DNA from: Baylisascaris procyonis | Taxonomy: Eukaryota > Nematoda > Chromadorea > Rhabditida > Ascarididae | Assembly (NCBI GenBank): GCA_037389465.1 | Contig: JAZARR010000185.1 | Location: 186,001-250,000 of the forward strand | Direction: 5' to 3' | DNA: 64,000 bases | Part shown: piece after piece, positions 45,650 to 62,600 of the stretch | Numbering within the stretch: position 1 is the stretch's first letter | How the letters are laid out: every line of letters begins with the position of its first letter | The notes under the pieces: model-generated | Database searches by the model: none | What the model was told of the DNA's origin: nothing | Seen by the model: only the letters and a program-made list of their open reading frames with translations | Translations under genes and position numbers: made by a program

Positions 45650-45810
45650 CCTGCAATACGATTGCGCATTTTTTTGCTTGGAATGACAGCGATTTCTTCA
45701 CAGATCCTTTTATTGGTATGGAAATCATGTGTGAGTTTCGTGTAATATTTCTCGATGATCACTCTCGATGCCTTCTTCACCGTCTTTGTTCGTACACGTC
45801 CGCAAACCAT
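45650..45810 (-). CDS. rps-17: eS17 exon 1
   Basis: It starts at ATG 45810 with [17 protein letters not shown], two residues longer at the N-terminus than the common MGRVRTK start. It ends GCA GG|GTTTGT; GG joins A of the next exon to restore the conserved AGF/I-T-HLM sequence. Confidence 0.95.
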
Positions 45811-47641
45811 CCTCTTGCCTCAATCAATTAAACACTTCACTATAACGCACCTATAAATGAACGAAAATAATCATTTAATAATTAAAGCACCATAAAATTC
45901 AACAATCGCATTCAAACGTTCACCTCACGGCGCAAATGTCCTTTATATGTAGTATCACAATGGCAAGTGCATAATACCATAACAATTCCGATAAGTTTTT
46001 CCGTACCAAAAAATGCCGGAAATGTTTTAAAAATACATCTTAGAAAGGGTCTAATATGGTAATTCAGTATTTTTCACTCACCACATAATGCCAATAACCT
46101 GAGAGTAAGGTCTCAAATTGTAGATGAAAACAACTATCTTCAAAGACTTAAACAAGTGGTGAACTGATCCAGAAGATTCAAATAACTTTTGCTTATTCTA
46201 GCAGTGCATCTCTAGGACCCTCACAATATAGCACTGTACCTTAACTGGCCATCCTCTTCCTGCATCACCCTTCGATGACATTTACAATTGATCGGTAAGA
46301 GACGGAAGACCACAACAACCAACGCGAACCTCTACGGTTGGTTTTTTGTTATTTCCCAGGATCAGCGAAAATATAGACAAAAATATAAGGATTATTTCTC
46401 AGAAACAGCAATCGTTCTAGCGAAACTGTCGCACCAATAAAACAAAAAAAACCTCAATCTAAAAGGATAGCTCTTTGGTACAAATATATTCGATGCCAAC
46501 CACACTTGGGAAGAAATCTTATGCACGTATTACGAGAATGAGCAATAGCAATAGAGAAATCGGTTTCGACGACGAGTGGAGTGGAATTTTATCAAAAACC
46601 GTCAATAACGTGGATAACACGACAATCAACTTGGGTTAAGGTTCTTTATGGGTTGAACATAAATTTAGATAAATAAGACAAGTTAATTTAGAAATATAAA
46701 CAAAAAGATTTAATAATCTCCGCTAACTTAATTTAACAAGCATACAAAACCGTAGAAGAACTAAAACGAAACTTCATCAGTCAAAAATTCCGGACTCATC
46801 TTAAACATGTCAACTATTCACAAAAAACTTTACCAATTCTATACCGGAAATAACCCCAGTGCACAGATTAACGCGTAAAACAGTATAAAAACTTTCCGAG
46901 ACACTACTTCAAAAACGAGAGACACAATCCAGCACCAAGAGACATAAAATAATATATAGGAGAGGAATTTGTTCACATCCTCCTATTTTCATAATTTTTT
47001 CGAAATACGGTATTCAGGTTTGCGTGTTGAGAGCCAACAAACCCGTTGCAGCGCACCACTACGAAAATTTTCAATCCAACCCACGAAGGAGGCAATAAAT
47101 GCATGAATATTTGAGGTGTTAAATTTGGTACATTCTCTAAGTTCGAAAAGCTTTCATACAAAATCTTGATGATTAATGTAGTAAAATCTTTGCAAAGATA
47201 TAGCAAATGAAACTGGACTATAATCGTTGTTTGGCTGTAATATATGGTGAAAACTAAATTAAATAAAGAAAATTATTCGCACAAAACAAAACTCAATGAG
47301 AGCGTCACTGTAGGAATAGAAAATGATGAATAAAACATTAAAGAGTCATTTCAATGCTTCATAGAACAAATTACTGCAAAAAAAAAAACGAGCACAGAGT
47401 ATATCGAACGCTTCTCCAATGATCGAACTTTTTGCGCTTTTGCCAACTGAGACGAGCGCAGATTCTATAAGCGATTTAATTAACCACAAGAACGACCGAG
47501 AGAACTGAAATTTAATAGATATAATAAAGGAGATGCCAAAAAAGAAATTTGTATCTCATATCACACCCAAATTCAGTGCTCAACATTTTCCATCCTTTCC
47601 CTTGGTCATTTCTCAGTCTTCGGAATGTGTAACACACACAC
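45811..47641. other. Intergenic stretch between the eS17 gene and the AATG array
   Basis: The stretch is AT-rich and contains the eS17 promoter region. No protein-coding exon is convincing; the longest minus open frame (46973-47206) lacks splice borders and similarity. A short (AC)n run directly precedes the array. Confidence 0.5.
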
Positions 47642-50600
47642 ATGAATGAATGAATGAATGAATGAATGAATGAATGAATGAATGAATGAATGAATGAATG
47701 AATGAATGAATGAATGAATGAATGAATGAATGAATGAATGAATGAATGAATGAATGAATGAATGAATGAATGAATGAATGAATGAATGAATGAATGAATG
47801 AATGAATGAATGAATGAATGAATGAATGAATGAATGAATGAATGAATGAATGAATGAATGAATGAATGAATGAATGAATGAATGAATGAATGAATGAATG
47901 AATGAATGAATGAATGAATGAATGAATGAATGAATGAATGAATGAATGAATGAATGAATGAATGAATGAATGAATGAATGAATGAATGAATGAATGAATG
48001 AATGAATGAATGAATGAATGAATGAATGAATGAATGAATGAATGAATGAATGAATGAATGAATGAATGAATGAATGAATGAATGAATGAATGAATGAATG
48101 AATGAATGAATGAATGAATGAATGAATGAATGAATGAATGAATGAATGAATGAATGAATGAATGAATGAATGAATGAATGAATGAATGAATGAATGAATG
48201 AATGAATGAATGAATGAATGAATGAATGAATGAATGAATGAATGAATGAATGAATGAATGAATGAATGAATGAATGAATGAATGAATGAATGAATGAATG
48301 AATGAATGAATGAATGAATGAATGAATGAATGAATGAATGAATGAATGAATGAATGAATGAATGAATGAATGAATGAATGAATGAATGAATGAATGAATG
48401 AATGAATGAATGAATGAATGAATGAATGAATGAATGAATGAATGAATGAATGAATGAATGAATGAATGAATGAATGAATGAATGAATGAATGAATGAATG
48501 AATGAATGAATGAATGAATGAATGAATGAATGAATGAATGAATGAATGAATGAATGAATGAATGAATGAATGAATGAATGAATGAATGAATGAATGAATG
48601 AATGAATGAATGAATGAATGAATGAATGAATGAATGAATGAATGAATGAATGAATGAATGAATGAATGAATGAATGAATGAATGAATGAATGAATGAATG
48701 AATGAATGAATGAATGAATGAATGAATGAATGAATGAATGAATGAATGAATGAATGAATGAATGAATGAATGAATGAATGAATGAATGAATGAATGAATG
48801 AATGAATGAATGAATGAATGAATGAATGAATGAATGAATGAATGAATGAATGAATGAATGAATGAATGAATGAATGAATGAATGAATGAATGAATGAATG
48901 AATGAATGAATGAATGAATGAATGAATGAATGAATGAATGAATGAATGAATGAATGAATGAATGAATGAATGAATGAATGAATGAATGAATGAATGAATG
49001 AATGAATGAATGAATGAATGAATGAATGAATGAATGAATGAATGAATGAATGAATGAATGAATGAATGAATGAATGAATGAATGAATGAATGAATGAATG
49101 AATGAATGAATGAATGAATGAATGAATGAATGAATGAATGAATGAATGAATGAATGAATGAATGAATGAATGAATGAATGAATGAATGAATGAATGAATG
49201 AATGAATGAATGAATGAATGAATGAATGAATGAATGAATGAATGAATGAATGAATGAATGAATGAATGAATGAATGAATGAATGAATGAATGAATGAATG
49301 AATGAATGAATGAATGAATGAATGAATGAATGAATGAATGAATGAATGAATGAATGAATGAATGAATGAATGAATGAATGAATGAATGAATGAATGAATG
49401 AATGAATGAATGAATGAATGAATGAATGAATGAATGAATGAATGAATGAATGAATGAATGAATGAATGAATGAATGAATGAATGAATGAATGAATGAATG
49501 AATGAATGAATGAATGAATGAATGAATGAATGAATGAATGAATGAATGAATGAATGAATGAATGAATGAATGAATGAATGAATGAATGAATGAATGAATG
49601 AATGAATGAATGAATGAATGAATGAATGAATGAATGAATGAATGAATGAATGAATGAATGAATGAATGAATGAATGAATGAATGAATGAATGAATGAATG
49701 AATGAATGAATGAATGAATGAATGAATGAATGAATGAATGAATGAATGAATGAATGAATGAATGAATGAATGAATGAATGAATGAATGAATGAATGAATG
49801 AATGAATGAATGAATGAATGAATGAATGAATGAATGAATGAATGAATGAATGAATGAATGAATGAATGAATGAATGAATGAATGAATGAATGAATGAATG
49901 AATGAATGAATGAATGAATGAATGAATGAATGAATGAATGAATGAATGAATGAATGAATGAATGAATGAATGAATGAATGAATGAATGAATGAATGAATG
50001 AATGAATGAATGAATGAATGAATGAATGAATGAATGAATGAATGAATGAATGAATGAATGAATGAATGAATGAATGAATGAATGAATGAATGAATGAATG
50101 AATGAATGAATGAATGAATGAATGAATGAATGAATGAATGAATGAATGAATGAATGAATGAATGAATGAATGAATGAATGAATGAATGAATGAATGAATG
50201 AATGAATGAATGAATGAATGAATGAATGAATGAATGAATGAATGAATGAATGAATGAATGAATGAATGAATGAATGAATGAATGAATGAATGAATGAATG
50301 AATGAATGAATGAATGAATGAATGAATGAATGAATGAATGAATGAATGAATGAATGAATGAATGAATGAATGAATGAATGAATGAATGAATGAATGAATG
50401 AATGAATGAATGAATGAATGAATGAATGAATGAATGAATGAATGAATGAATGAATGAATGAATGAATGAATGAATGAATGAATGAATGAATGAATGAATG
50501 AATGAATGAATGAATGAATGAATGAATGAATGAATGAATGAATGAATGAATGAATGAATGAATGAATGAATGAATGAATGAATGAATGAATGAATGAATG

Positions 50601-53600
50601 AATGAATGAATGAATGAATGAATGAATGAATGAATGAATGAATGAATGAATGAATGAATGAATGAATGAATGAATGAATGAATGAATGAATGAATGAATG
50701 AATGAATGAATGAATGAATGAATGAATGAATGAATGAATGAATGAATGAATGAATGAATGAATGAATGAATGAATGAATGAATGAATGAATGAATGAATG
50801 AATGAATGAATGAATGAATGAATGAATGAATGAATGAATGAATGAATGAATGAATGAATGAATGAATGAATGAATGAATGAATGAATGAATGAATGAATG
50901 AATGAATGAATGAATGAATGAATGAATGAATGAATGAATGAATGAATGAATGAATGAATGAATGAATGAATGAATGAATGAATGAATGAATGAATGAATG
51001 AATGAATGAATGAATGAATGAATGAATGAATGAATGAATGAATGAATGAATGAATGAATGAATGAATGAATGAATGAATGAATGAATGAATGAATGAATG
51101 AATGAATGAATGAATGAATGAATGAATGAATGAATGAATGAATGAATGAATGAATGAATGAATGAATGAATGAATGAATGAATGAATGAATGAATGAATG
51201 AATGAATGAATGAATGAATGAATGAATGAATGAATGAATGAATGAATGAATGAATGAATGAATGAATGAATGAATGAATGAATGAATGAATGAATGAATG
51301 AATGAATGAATGAATGAATGAATGAATGAATGAATGAATGAATGAATGAATGAATGAATGAATGAATGAATGAATGAATGAATGAATGAATGAATGAATG
51401 AATGAATGAATGAATGAATGAATGAATGAATGAATGAATGAATGAATGAATGAATGAATGAATGAATGAATGAATGAATGAATGAATGAATGAATGAATG
51501 AATGAATGAATGAATGAATGAATGAATGAATGAATGAATGAATGAATGAATGAATGAATGAATGAATGAATGAATGAATGAATGAATGAATGAATGAATG
51601 AATGAATGAATGAATGAATGAATGAATGAATGAATGAATGAATGAATGAATGAATGAATGAATGAATGAATGAATGAATGAATGAATGAATGAATGAATG
51701 AATGAATGAATGAATGAATGAATGAATGAATGAATGAATGAATGAATGAATGAATGAATGAATGAATGAATGAATGAATGAATGAATGAATGAATGAATG
51801 AATGAATGAATGAATGAATGAATGAATGAATGAATGAATGAATGAATGAATGAATGAATGAATGAATGAATGAATGAATGAATGAATGAATGAATGAATG
51901 AATGAATGAATGAATGAATGAATGAATGAATGAATGAATGAATGAATGAATGAATGAATGAATGAATGAATGAATGAATGAATGAATGAATGAATGAATG
52001 AATGAATGAATGAATGAATGAATGAATGAATGAATGAATGAATGAATGAATGAATGAATGAATGAATGAATGAATGAATGAATGAATGAATGAATGAATG
52101 AATGAATGAATGAATGAATGAATGAATGAATGAATGAATGAATGAATGAATGAATGAATGAATGAATGAATGAATGAATGAATGAATGAATGAATGAATG
52201 AATGAATGAATGAATGAATGAATGAATGAATGAATGAATGAATGAATGAATGAATGAATGAATGAATGAATGAATGAATGAATGAATGAATGAATGAATG
52301 AATGAATGAATGAATGAATGAATGAATGAATGAATGAATGAATGAATGAATGAATGAATGAATGAATGAATGAATGAATGAATGAATGAATGAATGAATG
52401 AATGAATGAATGAATGAATGAATGAATGAATGAATGAATGAATGAATGAATGAATGAATGAATGAATGAATGAATGAATGAATGAATGAATGAATGAATG
52501 AATGAATGAATGAATGAATGGAATGAATGAATGAATGAATGAATGAATGAATGAATGAATGAATGAATGAATGAATGAATGAATGAATGAATGAATGAAT
52601 GAATGAATGAATGAATGAATGAATGAATGAATGAATGAATGAATGAATGAATGAATGAATGAATGAATGAATGAATGAATGAATGAATGAATGAATGAAT
52701 GAATGAATGAATGAATGAATGAATGAATGAATGAATGAATGAATGAATGAATGAATGAATGAATGAATGAATGAATGAATGAATGAATGAATGAATGAAT
52801 GAATGAATGAATGAATGAATGAATGAATGAATGAATGAATGAATGAATGAATGAATGAATGAATGAATGAATGAATGAATGAATGAATGAATGAATGAAT
52901 GAATGAATGAATGAATGAATGAATGAATGAATGAATGAATGAATGAATGAATGAATGAATGAATGAATGAATGAATGAATGAATGAATGAATGAATGAAT
53001 GAATGAATGAATGAATGAATGAATGAATGAATGAATGAATGAATGAATGAATGAATGAATGAATGAATGAATGAATGAATGAATGAATGAATGAATGAAT
53101 GAATGAATGAATGAATGAATGAATGAATGAATGAATGAATGAATGAATGAATGAATGAATGAATGAATGAATGAATGAATGAATGAATGAATGAATGAAT
53201 GAATGAATGAATGAATGAATGAATGAATGAATGAATGAATGAATGAATGAATGAATGAATGAATGAATGAATGAATGAATGAATGAATGAATGAATGAAT
53301 GAATGAATGAATGAATGAATGAATGAATGAATGAATGAATGAATGAATGAATGAATGAATGAATGAATGAATGAATGAATGAATGAATGAATGAATGAAT
53401 GAATGAATGAATGAATGAATGAATGAATGAATGAATGAATGAATGAATGAATGAATGAATGAATGAATGAATGAATGAATGAATGAATGAATGAATGAAT
53501 GAATGAATGAATGAATGAATGAATGAATGAATGAATGAATGAATGAATGAATGAATGAATGAATGAATGAATGAATGAATGAATGAATGAATGAATGAAT

Positions 53601-56600
53601 GAATGAATGAATGAATGAATGAATGAATGAATGAATGAATGAATGAATGAATGAATGAATGAATGAATGAATGAATGAATGAATGAATGAATGAATGAAT
53701 GAATGAATGAATGAATGAATGAATGAATGAATGAATGAATGAATGAATGAATGAATGAATGAATGAATGAATGAATGAATGAATGAATGAATGAATGAAT
53801 GAATGAATGAATGAATGAATGAATGAATGAATGAATGAATGAATGAATGAATGAATGAATGAATGAATGAATGAATGAATGAATGAATGAATGAATGAAT
53901 GAATGAATGAATGAATGAATGAATGAATGAATGAATGAATGAATGAATGAATGAATGAATGAATGAATGAATGAATGAATGAATGAATGAATGAATGAAT
54001 GAATGAATGAATGAATGAATGAATGAATGAATGAATGAATGAATGAATGAATGAATGAATGAATGAATGAATGAATGAATGAATGAATGAATGAATGAAT
54101 GAATGAATGAATGAATGAATGAATGAATGAATGAATGAATGAATGAATGAATGAATGAATGAATGAATGAATGAATGAATGAATGAATGAATGAATGAAT
54201 GAATGAATGAATGAATGAATGAATGAATGAATGAATGAATGAATGAATGAATGAATGAATGAATGAATGAATGAATGAATGAATGAATGAATGAATGAAT
54301 GAATGAATGAATGAATGAATGAATGAATGAATGAATGAATGAATGAATGAATGAATGAATGAATGAATGAATGAATGAATGAATGAATGAATGAATGAAT
54401 GAATGAATGAATGAATGAATGAATGAATGAATGAATGAATGAATGAATGAATGAATGAATGAATGAATGAATGAATGAATGAATGAATGAATGAATGAAT
54501 GAATGAATGAATGAATGAATGAATGAATGAATGAATGAATGAATGAATGAATGAATGAATGAATGAATGAATGAATGAATGAATGAATGAATGAATGAAT
54601 GAATGAATGAATGAATGAATGAATGAATGAATGAATGAATGAATGAATGAATGAATGAATGAATGAATGAATGAATGAATGAATGAATGAATGAATGAAT
54701 GAATGAATGAATGAATGAATGAATGAATGAATGAATGAATGAATGAATGAATGAATGAATGAATGAATGAATGAATGAATGAATGAATGAATGAATGAAT
54801 GAATGAATGAATGAATGAATGAATGAATGAATGAATGAATGAATGAATGAATGAATGAATGAATGAATGAATGAATGAATGAATGAATGAATGAATGAAT
54901 GAATGAATGAATGAATGAATGAATGAATGAATGAATGAATGAATGAATGAATGAATGAATGAATGAATGAATGAATGAATGAATGAATGAATGAATGAAT
55001 GAATGAATGAATGAATGAATGAATGAATGAATGAATGAATGAATGAATGAATGAATGAATGAATGAATGAATGAATGAATGAATGAATGAATGAATGAAT
55101 GAATGAATGAATGAATGAATGAATGAATGAATGAATGAATGAATGAATGAATGAATGAATGAATGAATGAATGAATGAATGAATGAATGAATGAATGAAT
55201 GAATGAATGAATGAATGAATGAATGAATGAATGAATGAATGAATGAATGAATGAATGAATGAATGAATGAATGAATGAATGAATGAATGAATGAATGAAT
55301 GAATGAATGAATGAATGAATGAATGAATGAATGAATGAATGAATGAATGAATGAATGAATGAATGAATGAATGAATGAATGAATGAATGAATGAATGAAT
55401 GAATGAATGAATGAATGGAATGAATGAATGAATGAATGAATGAATGAATGAATGAATGAATGAATGAATGAATGAATGAATGAATGAATGAATGAATGAA
55501 TGAATGAATGAATGAATGAATGAATGAATGAATGAATGAATGAATGAATGGAATGAATGAATGAATGAATGAATGAATGAATGAATGAATGAATGAATGA
55601 ATGAATGAATGAATGAATGAATGAATGAATGAATGAATGAATGAATGAATGAATGAATGAATGAATGAATGAATGAATGAATGAATGAATGAATGAATGA
55701 ATGAATGAATGAATGAATGGAATGAATGAATGAATGAATGAATGAATGAATGAATGAATGAATGAATGAATGAATGAATGGAATGAATGAATGAATGAAT
55801 GAATGAATGGAATGAATGAATGGAATGAATGAATGAATGAATGAATGAATGAATGAATGAATGAATGAATGAATGAATGAATGAATGAATGAATGAATGA
55901 ATGAATGAATGAATGAATGAATGAATGAATGAATGAATGAATGAATGAATGAATGAATGAATGAATGAATGAATGAATGAATGAATGAATGAATGAATGA
56001 ATGAATGAATGAATGAATGAATGAATGAATGAATGAATGAATGAATGAATGAATGAATGAATGAATGAATGAATGAATGAATGAATGAATGAATGAATGA
56101 ATGAATGAATGAATGAATGAATGAATGAATGAATGAATGAATGAATGAATGAATGAATGAATGAATGAATGAATGAATGAATGAATGAATGAATGAATGA
56201 ATGAATGAATGAATGAATGAATGAATGAATGAATGAATGAATGAATGAATGAATGAATGAATGAATGAATGAATGAATGAATGAATGAATGAATGAATGA
56301 ATGAATGAATGAATGAATGAATGAATGAATGAATGAATGAATGAATGAATGAATGAATGAATGAATGAATGAATGAATGAATGAATGAATGAATGAATGA
56401 ATGAATGAATGAATGAATGAATGAATGAATGAATGAATGAATGAATGAATGAATGAATGAATGAATGAATGAATGAATGAATGAATGAATGAATGAATGA
56501 ATGAATGAATGAATGAATGAATGAATGAATGAATGAATGAATGAATGAATGAATGAATGAATGAATGAATGAATGAATGAATGAATGAATGAATGAATGA

Positions 56601-59600
56601 ATGAATGAATGAATGAATGAATGAATGAATGAATGAATGAATGAATGAATGAATGAATGAATGAATGAATGAATGAATGAATGAATGAATGAATGAATGA
56701 ATGAATGAATGAATGAATGAATGAATGAATGAATGAATGAATGAATGAATGAATGAATGAATGAATGAATGAATGAATGAATGAATGAATGAATGAATGA
56801 ATGAATGAATGAATGAATGAATGAATGAATGAATGAATGAATGAATGAATGAATGAATGAATGAATGAATGAATGAATGAATGAATGAATGAATGAATGA
56901 ATGAATGAATGAATGAATGAATGAATGAATGAATGAATGAATGAATGAATGAATGAATGAATGAATGAATGAATGAATGAATGAATGAATGAATGAATGA
57001 ATGAATGAATGAATGAATGAATGAATGAATGAATGAATGAATGAATGAATGAATGAATGAATGAATGAATGAATGAATGAATGAATGAATGAATGAATGA
57101 ATGAATGAATGAATGAATGAATGAATGAATGAATGAATGAATGAATGAATGAATGAATGAATGAATGAATGAATGAATGAATGAATGAATGAATGAATGA
57201 ATGAATGAATGAATGAATGAATGAATGAATGAATGAATGAATGAATGAATGAATGAATGAATGAATGAATGAATGAATGAATGAATGAATGAATGAATGA
57301 ATGAATGAATGAATGAATGAATGAATGAATGAATGAATGAATGAATGAATGAATGAATGAATGAATGAATGAATGAATGAATGAATGAATGAATGAATGA
57401 ATGAATGAATGAATGAATGAATGAATGAATGAATGAATGAATGAATGAATGAATGAATGAATGAATGAATGAATGAATGAATGAATGAATGAATGAATGA
57501 ATGAATGAATGAATGAATGAATGAATGAATGAATGAATGAATGAATGAATGAATGAATGAATGAATGAATGAATGAATGAATGAATGAATGAATGAATGA
57601 ATGAATGAATGAATGAATGAATGAATGAATGAATGAATGAATGAATGAATGAATGAATGAATGAATGAATGAATGAATGAATGAATGAATGAATGAATGA
57701 ATGAATGAATGAATGAATGAATGAATGAATGAATGAATGAATGAATGAATGAATGAATGAATGAATGAATGAATGAATGAATGAATGAATGAATGAATGA
57801 ATGAATGAATGAATGAATGAATGAATGAATGAATGAATGAATGAATGAATGAATGAATGAATGAATGAATGAATGAATGAATGAATGAATGAATGAATGA
57901 ATGAATGAATGAATGAATGAATGAATGAATGAATGAATGAATGAATGAATGAATGAATGAATGAATGAATGAATGAATGAATGAATGAATGAATGAATGA
58001 ATGAATGAATGAATGAATGAATGAATGAATGAATGAATGAATGAATGAATGAATGAATGAATGAATGAATGAATGAATGAATGAATGAATGAATGAATGA
58101 ATGAATGAATGAATGAATGAATGAATGAATGAATGAATGAATGAATGAATGAATGAATGAATGAATGAATGAATGAATGAATGAATGAATGAATGAATGA
58201 ATGAATGAATGAATGAATGAATGAATGAATGAATGAATGAATGAATGAATGAATGAATGAATGAATGAATGAATGAATGAATGAATGAATGAATGAATGA
58301 ATGAATGAATGAATGAATGAATGAATGAATGAATGAATGAATGAATGAATGAATGAATGAATGAATGAATGAATGAATGAATGAATGAATGAATGAATGA
58401 ATGAATGAATGAATGAATGAATGAATGAATGAATGAATGAATGAATGAATGAATGAATGAATGAATGAATGAATGAATGAATGAATGAATGAATGAATGA
58501 ATGAATGAATGAATGAATGAATGAATGAATGAATGAATGAATGAATGAATGAATGGAATGAATGAATGAATGAATGAATGAATGAATGAATGAATGAATG
58601 AATGAATGAATGAATGAATGAATGAATGAATGAATGAATGAATGAATGAATGAATGAATGAATGAATGAATGAATGAATGAATGAATGAATGAATGAATG
58701 AATGAATGAATGAATGAATGAATGAATGAATGAATGAATGAATGAATGAATGAATGAATGAATGAATGAATGAATGAATGAATGAATGAATGAATGAATG
58801 AATGAATGAATGAATGAATGAATGAATGAATGAATGAATGAATGAATGAATGAATGAATGAATGAATGAATGAATGAATGAATGAATGAATGAATGAATG
58901 AATGAATGAATGAATGAATGAATGAATGAATGAATGAATGAATGAATGAATGAATGAATGAATGAATGAATGAATGAATGAATGAATGAATGAATGAATG
59001 AATGAATGAATGAATGAATGAATGAATGAATGAATGAATGAATGAATGAATGAATGAATGAATGAATGAATGAATGAATGAATGAATGAATGAATGAATG
59101 AATGAATGAATGAATGAATGAATGAATGAATGAATGAATGAATGAATGAATGAATGAATGAATGAATGAATGAATGAATGAATGAATGAATGAATGAATG
59201 AATGAATGAATGAATGAATGAATGAATGAATGAATGAATGAATGAATGAATGAATGAATGAATGAATGAATGAATGAATGAATGAATGAATGAATGAATG
59301 AATGAATGAATGAATGAATGAATGAATGAATGAATGAATGAATGAATGAATGAATGAATGAATGAATGAATGAATGAATGAATGAATGAATGAATGAATG
59401 AATGAATGAATGAATGAATGAATGAATGAATGAATGAATGAATGAATGAATGAATGAATGAATGAATGAATGAATGAATGAATGAATGAATGAATGAATG
59501 AATGAATGAATGAATGAATGAATGAATGAATGAATGAATGAATGAATGAATGAATGAATGAATGAATGAATGAATGAATGAATGAATGAATGAATGAATG

Positions 59601-62600
59601 AATGAATGAATGAATGAATGAATGAATGAATGAATGAATGAATGAATGAATGAATGAATGAATGAATGAATGAATGAATGAATGAATGAATGAATGAATG
59701 AATGAATGAATGAATGAATGAATGAATGAATGAATGAATGAATGAATGAATGAATGAATGAATGAATGAATGAATGAATGAATGAATGAATGAATGAATG
59801 AATGAATGAATGAATGAATGAATGAATGGAATGAATGAATGAATGAATGAATGAATGAATGAATGAATGAATGAATGAATGAATGAATGAATGAATGAAT
59901 GAATGAATGAATGAATGAATGAATGAATGAATGAATGAATGAATGAATGAATGAATGAATGAATGAATGAATGAATGAATGAATGAATGAATGAATGAAT
60001 GAATGAATGAATGAATGAATGAATGAATGAATGAATGAATGAATGAATGAATGAATGAATGAATGAATGAATGAATGAATGAATGAATGAATGAATGAAT
60101 GAATGAATGAATGAATGAATGAATGAATGAATGAATGAATGAATGAATGAATGAATGAATGAATGAATGAATGAATGAATGAATGAATGAATGAATGAAT
60201 GAATGAATGAATGAATGAATGAATGAATGAATGAATGAATGAATGAATGAATGAATGAATGAATGAATGAATGAATGAATGAATGAATGAATGAATGAAT
60301 GAATGAATGAATGAATGAATGAATGAATGAATGAATGAATGAATGAATGAATGAATGAATGAATGAATGAATGAATGAATGAATGAATGAATGAATGAAT
60401 GAATGAATGAATGAATGAATGAATGAATGAATGAATGAATGAATGAATGAATGAATGAATGAATGAATGAATGAATGAATGAATGAATGAATGAATGAAT
60501 GAATGAATGAATGAATGAATGAATGAATGAATGAATGAATGAATGAATGAATGAATGAATGAATGAATGAATGAATGAATGAATGAATGAATGAATGAAT
60601 GAATGAATGAATGAATGAATGAATGAATGAATGAATGAATGAATGAATGAATGAATGAATGAATGAATGAATGAATGAATGAATGAATGAATGAATGAAT
60701 GAATGAATGAATGAATGAATGAATGAATGAATGAATGAATGAATGAATGAATGAATGAATGAATGAATGAATGAATGAATGAATGAATGAATGAATGAAT
60801 GAATGAATGAATGAATGAATGAATGAATGAATGAATGAATGAATGAATGAATGAATGAATGAATGAATGAATGAATGAATGAATGAATGAATGAATGAAT
60901 GAATGAATGAATGAATGAATGAATGAATGAATGAATGAATGAATGAATGAATGAATGAATGAATGAATGAATGAATGAATGAATGAATGAATGAATGAAT
61001 GAATGAATGAATGAATGAATGAATGAATGAATGAATGAATGAATGAATGAATGAATGAATGAATGAATGAATGAATGAATGAATGAATGAATGAATGAAT
61101 GAATGAATGAATGAATGAATGAATGAATGAATGAATGAATGAATGAATGAATGAATGAATGAATGAATGAATGAATGAATGAATGAATGAATGAATGAAT
61201 GAATGAATGAATGAATGAATGAATGAATGAATGAATGAATGAATGAATGAATGAATGAATGAATGAATGAATGAATGAATGAATGAATGAATGAATGAAT
61301 GAATGAATGAATGAATGAATGAATGAATGAATGAATGAATGAATGAATGAATGAATGAATGAATGAATGAATGAATGAATGAATGAATGAATGAATGAAT
61401 GAATGAATGGAATGAATGAATGAATGAATGAATGAATGAATGAATGAATGAATGAATGAATGAATGAATGAATGAATGAATGAATGAATGAATGAATGAA
61501 TGAATGAATGAATGAATGAATGAATGAATGAATGAATGAATGAATGAATGAATGAATGAATGAATGAATGAATGAATGAATGAATGAATGAATGAATGAA
61601 TGAATGAATGAATGAATGAATGAATGAATGAATGAATGAATGAATGAATGAATGAATGAATGAATGAATGAATGAATGAATGAATGAATGAATGAATGAA
61701 TGAATGAATGAATGAATGAATGAATGAATGAATGAATGAATGGAATGAATGAATGAATGAATGAATGAATGAATGAATGAATGAATGAATGAATGAATGA
61801 ATGAATGAATGAATGAATGAATGAATGAATGAATGAATGAATGAATGAATGAATGAATGAATGAATGAATGAATGAATGAATGAATGAATGAATGAATGA
61901 ATGAATGAATGAATGAATGAATGAATGAATGAATGAATGAATGAATGAATGAATGAATGAATGAATGAATGAATGAATGAATGAATGAATGAATGAATGA
62001 ATGAATGAATGAATGAATGAATGAATGAATGAATGAATGAATGAATGAATGAATGAATGAATGAATGAATGAATGAATGAATGAATGAATGAATGAATGA
62101 ATGAATGAATGAATGAATGAATGAATGAATGAATGAATGAATGAATGAATGAATGAATGAATGAATGAATGAATGAATGAATGAATGAATGGAATGAATG
62201 AATGAATGAATGAATGAATGAATGAATGAATGAATGAATGAATGAATGAATGAATGAATGAATGAATGAATGAATGAATGAATGAATGAATGAATGAATG
62301 AATGAATGAATGAATGAATGAATGAATGAATGAATGAATGAATGAATGAATGAATGAATGAATGAATGAATGAATGAATGAATGAATGAATGAATGAATG
62401 AATGAATGAATGAATGAATGGAATGAATGAATGAATGAATGAATGAATGAATGAATGAATGAATGAATGAATGAATGAATGAATGAATGAATGAATGAAT
62501 GAATGAATGAATGAATGAATGAATGAATGAATGAATGAATGAATGAATGAATGAATGAATGAATGAATGAATGAATGAATGAATGAATGAATGAATGAAT

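Larger units (their letters stand above)
43713..45810 (-). other. rps-17: Ribosomal protein eS17 (RPS17) gene, whole locus
   Basis: This is the complete gene for small-subunit ribosomal protein eS17, a structural protein of the 40S ribosomal subunit. The three exons are 45810-45650, 45145-44965 and 43778-43713, giving 135 residues, the usual length. Conserved blocks are [20 protein letters not shown] and [17 protein letters not shown] in exon 1, and [39 protein letters not shown] in exon 2. Exon 3 supplies the variable C-terminus. Phases are 2 and 0. It is convergent with the plus-strand gene ending at 43119, and its 5' end is 1.8 kb from the giant AATG array. Confidence 0.97.
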
